Source of the DNA: a virus
DNA length: 29,037 nucleotides
IMG/VR virus record: IMGVR_UViG_3300037137_003653
Location: 1 to 29,037 of that record
Reading direction: 5' to 3' (one strand)
Within the stretch, counting starts at the first letter, position 1, and each line of letters begins with the position of its first letter. A program made the position numbers and the translations under genes. A model generated the notes under the pieces. That model searched no databases and was not told where the DNA came from. It saw nothing but the letters and a program-made list of their open reading frames with translations. Positions 23,821-29,037 of this stretch are shown one piece after another.

Positions 23821-25134
23821 CTAGCTGAATAACTTGTCGAGAATTCGTAAAAGTTCATCAATTTCATTACTTGTGATGCTCAAGTTTGGTCTTAGTCGAA
23901 TTGTGTCACCTGCAGCTCCCATTATAAGTAATGAATGCTCGGCAAGTGCTCGTTCGATTAATTTTGATTTTGTGCCTGTTTGACAGAGGCTAAAGCCAAG
24001 GTAAAGACCGTATCCGCGCACATTATGAATAGATCTAGGCACTCTTCGTGCAAGTGATTCTAAGCCCGACCGCAAGTGTTCTGATTTGTCTGCAACAAGT
24101 CCAATGAGATTTTCTTCTTCAACTATTTTCATCTCTTGCACAAATCGAACCATGTCGACTAGCGGACCTGACCACGTCGAGTCAAGTACGCCACTTTCAA
24201 CGGGCGCATTCTTCATCCAAAGTATGCCACATGCAAATTTCTTTGCACTCACGACGACTTCTGGTGGGTGTTCAAGGCCGAGCTGGTCACATAAGAATAT
24301 CGTGCCACATGGTCCGCCACCCGTTTGAACTTCATCAAAACATAGAGGTGTATCGTACTTCTTGCTAAGTAGGCTAAGTTTTTGAAAAAACTCTGGATGT
24401 GCAACACGATGGCCACCGGCGCCCTGCATTGGTTCAACAACAATTCCTGCATAATCGAAATTTGACAGCTCCCGTTCAATTTCAATCAAGCTAGATTGTA
24501 ACAATTCATTACTTGCATTCATATCATGTGGCTGCCATTCTGGAAATGGAATTTTTTGACTCTGCACGTCTTCAAAAGACTCAAAGTCTTGAGTTACAAC
24601 TGAATTGTGTGGCGTATGAGTAATGCCAAGTGTAAATACTGTTCTACCATGAAAGCCTTGTTCAAATGTCAAGAATCTTGCAGGCCTTCTTCGAATTCTG
24701 TTTTTTTGCCACTTGCTTACAAGATATTTGAGGCCATTTTCCATTGCCTCTGCACCTGAGTTAAGTGTAAAAATTTTCCCAGTAAATTTTCCTGAAGAAT
24801 TTGAATCTAGCATGCACCTCGGCGCAATTTGCATTGCCAATTTGTAATATGCAACAATTTCAGGAGTAACAAAATCAGGATTTGATACCTTGTTATTTGC
24901 GGCATATGACAGTCGCTTTAAATATTCTTGTTCAAAGAGCCTAGCATGATTATGACCAATTAGCTTTGATGCGTAATAATTGACCCAGTCGAAGATTTTT
25001 CGTCCTTCGACTGTCACAAGATGTGATCCCGAACATTTTGACAAATCTATTACAAAATGTCGCGGCTCCATAATGACGTAGTCACGAAACTCATCGATTA
25101 AATCACTTTCTAATGATTGCATTTTTGTGTTCAC
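23821..25134 (-). CDS. PLP-dependent class III aminotransferase, L-lysine 6-aminotransferase-like
   Basis: A 437-residue, full-length fold-type I aminotransferase. Features in order: FVIDLSKCSGSHLVTVEGRK and ASKLIGHNHARL near the N-terminus, TLNSGAEAMENGLKY (cofactor phosphate region), EQGFHGRTVFTLGITH, VVEPMQGAGGH, FDEVQTGGGPCGT (Asp near 266 contacts the PLP ring) and SAKK298-K299-FACG with the Schiff-base lysine. The FDEVQTG-G-(x)2-GT, AKKxxxCG and DSTWSGPLVDMVRF blocks are characteristic of lysine 6-aminotransferases, which move the epsilon-amino group of lysine to 2-oxoglutarate, giving 2-aminoadipate semialdehyde. The GTG start at 25134 overlaps the membrane-protein TGA; an ATG at 25122 is an alternative. 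Unusual cargo for a phage; the physiological substrate is inferred. Confidence 0.82.
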   Translation of the reverse strand: MNTKMQSLESDLIDEFRDYVIMEPRHFVIDLSKCSGSHLVTVEGRKIFDWVNYYASKLIGHNHARLFEQEYLKRLSYAANNKVSNPDFVTPEIVAYYKLAMQIAPRCMLDSNSSGKFTGKIFTLNSGAEAMENGLKYLVSKWQKNRIRRRPARFLTFEQGFHGRTVFTLGITHTPHNSVVTQDFESFEDVQSQKIPFPEWQPHDMNASNELLQSSLIEIERELSNFDYAGIVVEPMQGAGGHRVAHPEFFQKLSLLSKKYDTPLCFDEVQTGGGPCGTIFLCDQLGLEHPPEVVVSAKKFACGILWMKNAPVESGVLDSTWSGPLVDMVRFVQEMKIVEEENLIGLVADKSEHLRSGLESLARRVPRSIHNVRGYGLYLGFSLCQTGTKSKLIERALAEHSLLIMGAAGDTIRLRPNLSITSNEIDELLRILDKLFS

Positions 25135-25541
25135 AAGAGCAATCTAGCGTATTCATGAACCAAATATGACAATGCAAATATGAAGCCAATATTAAAACAG
25201 CGTCTTATACTAATTGAAATTTTTCTTGTGAAGAAATCAAAGTTATGATATTCAAATCTGTAGTGCAGATCGCAAAGATAAAAAATGACTTCTTCCAAAA
25301 TGATGCTGAACATTAGCATAATTCCGAATGCATCAATTGCAGAAATTTGTGGCATATTGGGAAATTTTGCAATAAAAAACCATTTCCACAGCTTTGAAAA
25401 ACAGATCGCTCTAAGCAGATTTTCAAGTAGAAAAAATCCCGTTGCAAGCGGCGTTAATAGCAAAATGTCAAGAAATGAAAGATTTGCTTTCTCTATCTTT
25501 TTTAATTCAGCAGGCGGCTTTGTTGACTCTTCTTCTTCCAT
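25131..25541 (-). CDS. Membrane protein with three predicted helices
   Basis: A 136-residue protein with an acidic N-terminus (MEEEESTKPPAELKK) and three hydrophobic helices: about 27-48 (LLLTPLATGFFLLENLLRAI), 72-95 (FGIMLMFSIILEEVIFYLC) and 114-135 (FNIGFIFALSYLVHEYARLL). AAGAGGT three bases before the ATG is a good ribosome site and overlaps the end of the lipoprotein gene. Its stop overlaps the aminotransferase start (GTGA), so the two are likely translated in linked amounts. No family recognised; transport or exclusion roles are possible but unshown. Confidence 0.65.
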   Translation of the reverse strand: MEEEESTKPPAELKKIEKANLSFLDILLLTPLATGFFLLENLLRAICFSKLWKWFFIAKFPNMPQISAIDAFGIMLMFSIILEEVIFYLCDLHYRFEYHNFDFFTRKISISIRRCFNIGFIFALSYLVHEYARLLL

Positions 25542-25549
25542 GATACCTC

Positions 25550-26446
25550 TTATGGGTTGATTTTGTTGAGAAATTCATTCTTTAGACGAATGATGTAAGA
25601 CACAGTTCGTTTTGGAGCACGGCCCATTTCTCCTGAAATGGATCTTTCTATTGCGTACGAAGGATTTCCGAATACTTTTGTTACTTTGTCATTTTCATCG
25701 ACTTCAGAAACAATTAGTGAATGCCAATGAATTTCTTTTTCATAATCCCACGGAGCCTTACCGCGAATGAAGAGTATATCTCCAAGTGCTGTGCCATGTT
25801 CATGAAGCCACTTTGTAAGATTTTTTGTCTGACCTACGGGTGGACTAGAATCAGTGGTTTCTTTTTTATAGACAAATTGAAACCATTCGTTATGTGTTTC
25901 AAAAAAACTTACAAGATCTGGAATACGTCGCGGATCAAGTCCATGTGATTTGATGTCAGTTCGAAAATCATATCTTCCAATTACGCGCTGCGGATGATTT
26001 CTATCTAGCGAATACCACGTACCTGCAGTTCTATCAATCGAATCTACAATAAAATCTGCACACACTTGTGGTACGTTTGGGGCACCCTTTGAAGTCCATG
26101 TTCTATACCAATCACCATTAAAACCAAACTTGCGTTCACGATGACGATACGCGTTAATCCACAGAGGACGAAGCTTGCCGTCTAACTGAAAGCCATATTC
26201 GTGCAGCGGTTCATCGAACGGTATGTGTTCGTCATTTTCAGACTTCATGACTGCAATTAGTGCAGAAAGTATCTCATTGCGAGTTTTTTTTACGTCTTCA
26301 ATTGTCGTGTTAATACTTGTTTCTGGGATCGTAATTGTATTGTTTGCATCAGCTTTTACAGTTACTGTGTTCCCTACTCTGTCAGAATTTCCACATGCTA
26401 TCATAAAGATGGTAGCTGCAGTAATAGATACAGAAAGTTGGCTCAC
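25550..26446 (-). CDS. Lipoprotein with a papain-like (DUF1287-resembling) hydrolase domain
   Basis: A 298-residue protein from GTG 26446, overlapping the ligase stop (GTGA). The N-terminus is a short signal peptide ending in the lipobox-like MIAC18, so it is probably exported and lipidated. The rest resembles DUF1287/NlpC-P60-type cysteine hydrolases: C129 in VPQVCADFIVDSID at the start of a helix, GLDPRRIPDLVSFFETHNEW (about 169-188; DUF1287 has a DHRRVPNLxxFF block), ALGDILFIRGK (about 220-229) and H240-W-H242-SLIVSEV, the His strand. Family members are thought to act in the cell envelope. In a phage the role could be superinfection exclusion, envelope remodelling or lysis help. The lipobox has Met at -3, which is less common. 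Distant match by motif only. Confidence 0.6.
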   Translation of the reverse strand: MSQLSVSITAATIFMIACGNSDRVGNTVTVKADANNTITIPETSINTTIEDVKKTRNEILSALIAVMKSENDEHIPFDEPLHEYGFQLDGKLRPLWINAYRHRERKFGFNGDWYRTWTSKGAPNVPQVCADFIVDSIDRTAGTWYSLDRNHPQRVIGRYDFRTDIKSHGLDPRRIPDLVSFFETHNEWFQFVYKKETTDSSPPVGQTKNLTKWLHEHGTALGDILFIRGKAPWDYEKEIHWHSLIVSEVDENDKVTKVFGNPSYAIERSISGEMGRAPKRTVSYIIRLKNEFLNKINP

Positions 26447-27795
26447 TGCTTATGCTCTGAAAGATATTTCTTGCCTGCAGCAATTACCTTTTGATCGACA
26501 TCACGAGGATCACGTTCACGAACATAAACTGGAAAGCGAACGCATCCGTCAACTGTGAAACCGTCAGTCGTCATTGGATCAGGCTGACCTTCTACTTCTA
26601 GAATGCGACCGATCCAACGATCAGGATCGAGGCCAATTTCTGCCTTGAGCTTGTCTGAATAACCACCGCCAACTTTAGTCACAACACCATTTGGCATCAC
26701 TACTTCGAAGCCGCCCCACATTCCTTCGCGTTTTGATCCGCGCTTGCCTTCGTAATGTGATACAACTATTCCTTCAAAAGTTGCGATTGGCTTGAGCTTA
26801 AGCACTGCATCTGTTCGCTTAAAAACATACGGAGAATCAAGTTTCTTCAACATGATGCCCTCATATCCGCTGTTCATTGTTTCTGAATAGAACTTCATCA
26901 ATTCCTTTTCAGACGTGACTGTCTTTCCTGACACTTGAATGACATGTGCATCATTTATTTGATTCAACAGTTCTGTAACCAAAGTGATTCGTTCAGAAGT
27001 TGCAGTCTCGTTGTTTTGATCGTGCCAATCATCGAATGCCATTGCATCGAACACATTATAGACCATGTTCGAATCATCCTTTGCAGTCTTGTGAGACATC
27101 ATGATTGATGCCGATTCATTCCACGTCGACCCTATGCATTCCCCGTCAAGCACAAAATCATCCCAACTTGCTGATTCTAGTATTGACTTAATTGTTGGCA
27201 GCGTTTCAATTGGTGATCCACTACGAGTAAACATCGAAACTTCGCCATTATGTTTCACTGCAATACAACGAAGTCCATCAAGCTTTGGTTCCACTCGAAC
27301 TGGGTATTGTACTTTCTCTGTTATAGCAATACCGTTCGTCTTTGTGCAAGTTGACGGCAACGTTTCTGCAAGTTGAACAGAGAACTTGACGATTGCACCT
27401 TCCCAAACCTTGTTAATTGTCGATTCCATCACACCTACTCGCAAATTTCGAAGTAGGACGCGACGGCACCACTTTTGTTCCCTGTCTGTAAATTGACTAA
27501 ACATATTAGCAACAAGTGCTTTTGCAGCATTTCCTGTAACTTTTCGAGTCGACAATTTTGATTCTAGCTCATCAAGAAATGTCTTGATGCTATCGTCTTC
27601 AGACCTAGTCGAAGTCGACATAGAAGAAGGCATCTTGAATTTCGAAATATAGAAATTCGTGTATGGATCAGACGTTGCAACAAAAACACGACGCAACAGA
27701 TCGTTATCGATGTTCTTGCGAAGTACGTCTTCCTTGAAATTTCGCGAATTATCTGACTCGAGGATCTCGAGGATGTCTATGACACTTTTCTTCAT
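26443..27795 (-). CDS. ATP-dependent DNA ligase, T4 gp30-like
   Basis: A 450-residue ligase. The nucleotidyltransferase motifs are clear: EPK171-LDG (motif I, AMP-binding Lys), DFVLDGECI (motif III), GYEGIMLKK (motif IV) and AVLKLKP (motif V), followed by an OB-fold containing GVVTKVGGGYSD. The N-terminus (NIDNDLLRRVFVATSDPYTN) resembles T4 gp30 (KDNELLKRVYRLTY). It seals nicks in phage replication and recombination. First gene of a leftward unit; the ATG sits six bases after a TATAGT hexamer with no ribosome site. An odd operon partner for a lipoprotein and an aminotransferase. Confidence 0.93.
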   Translation of the reverse strand: MKKSVIDILEILESDNSRNFKEDVLRKNIDNDLLRRVFVATSDPYTNFYISKFKMPSSMSTSTRSEDDSIKTFLDELESKLSTRKVTGNAAKALVANMFSQFTDREQKWCRRVLLRNLRVGVMESTINKVWEGAIVKFSVQLAETLPSTCTKTNGIAITEKVQYPVRVEPKLDGLRCIAVKHNGEVSMFTRSGSPIETLPTIKSILESASWDDFVLDGECIGSTWNESASIMMSHKTAKDDSNMVYNVFDAMAFDDWHDQNNETATSERITLVTELLNQINDAHVIQVSGKTVTSEKELMKFYSETMNSGYEGIMLKKLDSPYVFKRTDAVLKLKPIATFEGIVVSHYEGKRGSKREGMWGGFEVVMPNGVVTKVGGGYSDKLKAEIGLDPDRWIGRILEVEGQPDPMTTDGFTVDGCVRFPVYVRERDPRDVDQKVIAAGKKYLSEHKQ

Positions 27796-27801
27796 ATGCT
27801 C

Positions 27802-27831
27802 ACTATATCTTGTTCAATGATTGTTTTGCAC
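27802..27831 (-). promoter_or_regulatory. GTGCAA/TATAGT promoter, leaderless start of the ligase unit
   Basis: On the - strand GTGCAA (27831-27826), 18 bases ending CAAGA, TATAGT (27807-27802), 6 bases, ATG at 27795. The spacer end CAAGA and hexamer TATA are shared with the promoter at 23591-23620. Confidence 0.72.
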
Positions 27832-27838
27832 TTTAAAT

Positions 27839-28672
27839 TCATCGTGATGCAGGCGAGATCGCGGGAAGATTCCTGACACGCCTGATTGATGCTTTCAAAG
27901 GATTATAATCATAACCATTGCTTCGAACTGTCACACTAAAATGCTTCAAGTCTTGCCGCCGGCGGGAGCCGTCGTTTAATGTGAAGTAATAACAACCAGG
28001 CGCAGGCGCAGCAATAAAACCAAATTTCGAAAGATCAATTATCCGATCAGATCCACCAGCTCTGAGGTTTAGTCGAGCTTTGTGACACTCGCCGTTCTTC
28101 GACATTTTTCTTATTAGACTACTTACCGTTGTCTCATAAGCATGTTGCTTGTCGCGAGCTAGCCTCTCATCATTATTAAGCTTTATGATTCGAATCGGCT
28201 GAGACACCATCTCAGTAAGCTCATCTAGCAATTCACGCATAGCATCGATACAGCGAGCGCGCTGCATGAAAATGTCAAGTGCAGTAACTGCTGTACCATG
28301 TGTCGAGCTAGAAATTGATGGGATACATACGAATTTATATGTAACCCATGCGTTACCTGTTCCGTCAACAATCTCAGTTTGAGATTCGTCCCACAGAAAT
28401 TTAACAGATGCAATTGTCTTGTAGTAATATGTCGAACATATTTCTGGAAGATCTGACAGTGTCATTGTGAAATTCAAGTCGGGCTCAGCCGCCAAAAATT
28501 GATCTGTTAGACTTTTATTTTCTTTCTTCTCAAGATATGGCAAGATACCAGAAGACAAGATTTTCCCAATAATCAGACGCGTGATTATCGATTTTTCGTT
28601 GCTCGACGACTCATTGACAGAGTCAAGAGCTTGATCATCCACAGTCGTGGAGCCTTGAGTTTCAATCGTCAT
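27839..28672 (-). CDS. Hypothetical protein, unknown family
   Basis: A 277-residue protein from ATG 28672, preceded by GAGG nine bases upstream. A GTG at 28687 that overlaps the upstream stop is the alternative and adds five residues. No signal peptide or membrane helix. It has an acidic Ser-rich N-terminus, a mixed middle part (WVTYKFVCIPSISSSTHGTA), a long helix ARCIDAMRELLDELTEMV, and a basic C-terminus (GSRRRQDL, ASIRRVRNL). The charge pattern might suit nucleic-acid or complex binding, but this is not shown. Second gene of the unit starting at 28893. Confidence 0.6.
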   Translation of the reverse strand: MTIETQGSTTVDDQALDSVNESSSNEKSIITRLIIGKILSSGILPYLEKKENKSLTDQFLAAEPDLNFTMTLSDLPEICSTYYYKTIASVKFLWDESQTEIVDGTGNAWVTYKFVCIPSISSSTHGTAVTALDIFMQRARCIDAMRELLDELTEMVSQPIRIIKLNNDERLARDKQHAYETTVSSLIRKMSKNGECHKARLNLRAGGSDRIIDLSKFGFIAAPAPGCYYFTLNDGSRRRQDLKHFSVTVRSNGYDYNPLKASIRRVRNLPAISPASR

Positions 28673-28683
28673 TGTTGACAACC

Positions 28684-28893
28684 TCACTTACCTGCAAGAA
28701 CAAAACACATCGAACGCTTGTCGTGATCATGAATAAAAGAACACCATGAAGTGCTCTTTGAGACGACTGCGTAGCAAGTCATTCTGCTATCATGATCATG
28801 AATTGATGCACAACGCGTCATCTGCGCGCCGCTCGTGGGTGATATCAACGTGATAATCACAAAAACAAACAGAGAAAGCCGTTTCCGTACCAT
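28684..28893 (-). CDS. Small secreted protein with two C-x2-IHDHD-x-R-x2-C repeats
   Basis: A 69-residue protein. Residues 1-23 are a signal peptide (KR, then LSLFVFVIITLISP, cleavage likely after SGA). The mature part of about 46 residues holds two copies of one unit: CASIHDHDSRMTC (28-40) and CSFIHDHDKRSMC (51-63). Each has two cysteines flanking a His-Asp-His-Asp core, suggesting a disulfide-closed loop, perhaps metal-binding. The pattern recalls small bacterial proteins with C-x2-I-x-D-x-D-x-R-x2-C repeats, whose function is unknown. Its export implies a periplasmic or outer role during infection. Its TGA overlaps a possible GTG start of the next gene. Confidence 0.75.
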   Translation of the reverse strand: MVRKRLSLFVFVIITLISPTSGAQMTRCASIHDHDSRMTCYAVVSKSTSWCSFIHDHDKRSMCFVLAGK

Positions 28894-28899
28894 GAAACT

Positions 28900-28929
28900 A
28901 TACTAACATGATTTAGAACATCATTGCAC
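28900..28929 (-). promoter_or_regulatory. GTGCAA/TAGTAT promoter, leaderless start of the secreted-protein gene
   Basis: On the - strand GTGCAA (28929-28924), 18 bases, TAGTAT (28905-28900), 6 bases, ATG at 28893. A TGT precedes the hexamer. Same spacing as the two other promoters of this class. Confidence 0.62.
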
Positions 28930-28940
28930 AAGATGACTAT

Positions 28941-29037
28941 TTAGTTGCTACGAGAATCTGCAAATTCTTGTCTTGCTATTGGCAAGTCAATAACTGGTGT
29001 AATAAGTGATGTCATCAACGCAGCTTTAATTTTTGTG
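28941..29037 (-). CDS. C-terminal fragment of a gene continuing beyond the window
   Basis: Reading leftward from 29036 gives 31 codons and a TAA at 28943-28941, with protein-like sequence and phage codon use (TSLITPVIDLPIARQEF). The other two - strand frames are broken by stops. The gene body lies outside the window, so no function can be given. Its stop is 11 bases upstream of the GTGCAA box of the next unit. Confidence 0.45.
   Translation of the reverse strand, partial: TKIKAALMTSLITPVIDLPIARQEFADSRSN

Noticed and set aside
23615-23828. Two + strand frames of 61-64 codons right of the VWA promoter
   Set aside because: Odd composition, no ribosome site, mutually overlapping frames, and they cover the GTGCAA promoter edge and the end of the aminotransferase gene.
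24219-24248. GTGCAA - 18 bases - TACTTT on the - strand inside the aminotransferase gene
   Set aside because: The spacing fits the promoter pattern, but no ATG lies six bases beyond and no gene starts here, so it is probably chance.
1-29037. CRISPR arrays, insertion sequences, integrase or attachment sites
   Set aside because: I looked for regularly spaced repeats, terminal inverted repeats and transposase or integrase motifs and found none.

Overview
The window is a piece of a large tailed-phage genome with a contractile, T4-like tail. The evidence is a T4 gp25-like wedge protein followed directly by a T4 gp6-like wedge protein, a T4 gp30-like ATP-dependent DNA ligase, phage tRNAs, and dense genes with 4-base start/stop overlaps. 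Most of the sequence is A+T-rich. The host cannot be named. A phage lipoprotein with a lipobox and a tail-borne LAS-type murein peptidase pattern fit a peptidoglycan-walled bacterium, perhaps Gram-negative.

Layout. From 1 to 17639 the + strand carries a late structural block: the end of an upstream gene, a gp5-like hub/OB protein, a hub-associated murein peptidase candidate, gp25, gp6, a DNRLRE-like protein, a 1171-residue wedge/tail protein with LamG-like domains around a gpI-like core, and four large virion proteins joined by 1-4 base overlaps. A HAD phosphatase-like gene (17865-18443, +) follows. From 18436 to the right edge everything convincing is on the - strand, apparently in three transcription units. 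Each begins with the same promoter architecture: GTGCAA, 18 bases, a TATA-like hexamer, 6 bases, ATG. This predicts leaderless mRNAs.

Unit 1 (from 23584 leftward): a HExxH metallopeptidase/VWA protein; a chain of tiny overlapping genes, the middle of it in a strikingly G+C-rich island (about 21.0-21.9 kb) with a duplicated 19-codon ORF; a membrane-anchored DUF551-like protein; a NADAR (YbiA-like) protein; a Pth2-like peptidyl-tRNA hydrolase; tRNA-Leu(CAA); a CAU tRNA; a minimal TilS; and an unknown gene. The CAU tRNA carries C4-G69 and C5-G68, features used by TilS to tell tRNA-Ile2 from tRNA-Met, and lies 16 bases before tilS. The phage therefore seems to bring its own AUA-decoding system, useful for an AUA-rich genome. 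Unit 2 (from 27795): DNA ligase, a papain-like (DUF1287-resembling) lipoprotein, a membrane protein, and a class III aminotransferase closely resembling L-lysine 6-aminotransferase. Unit 3 (from 28893): a small secreted Cys/His/Asp repeat protein and an unknown protein. A gene fragment runs off the right edge.

The best candidates for under-described biology are the tRNA-Ile2/TilS/Pth2/NADAR cluster, the shared leaderless promoter class, the G+C-rich microprotein cascade, and the phage lysine aminotransferase.
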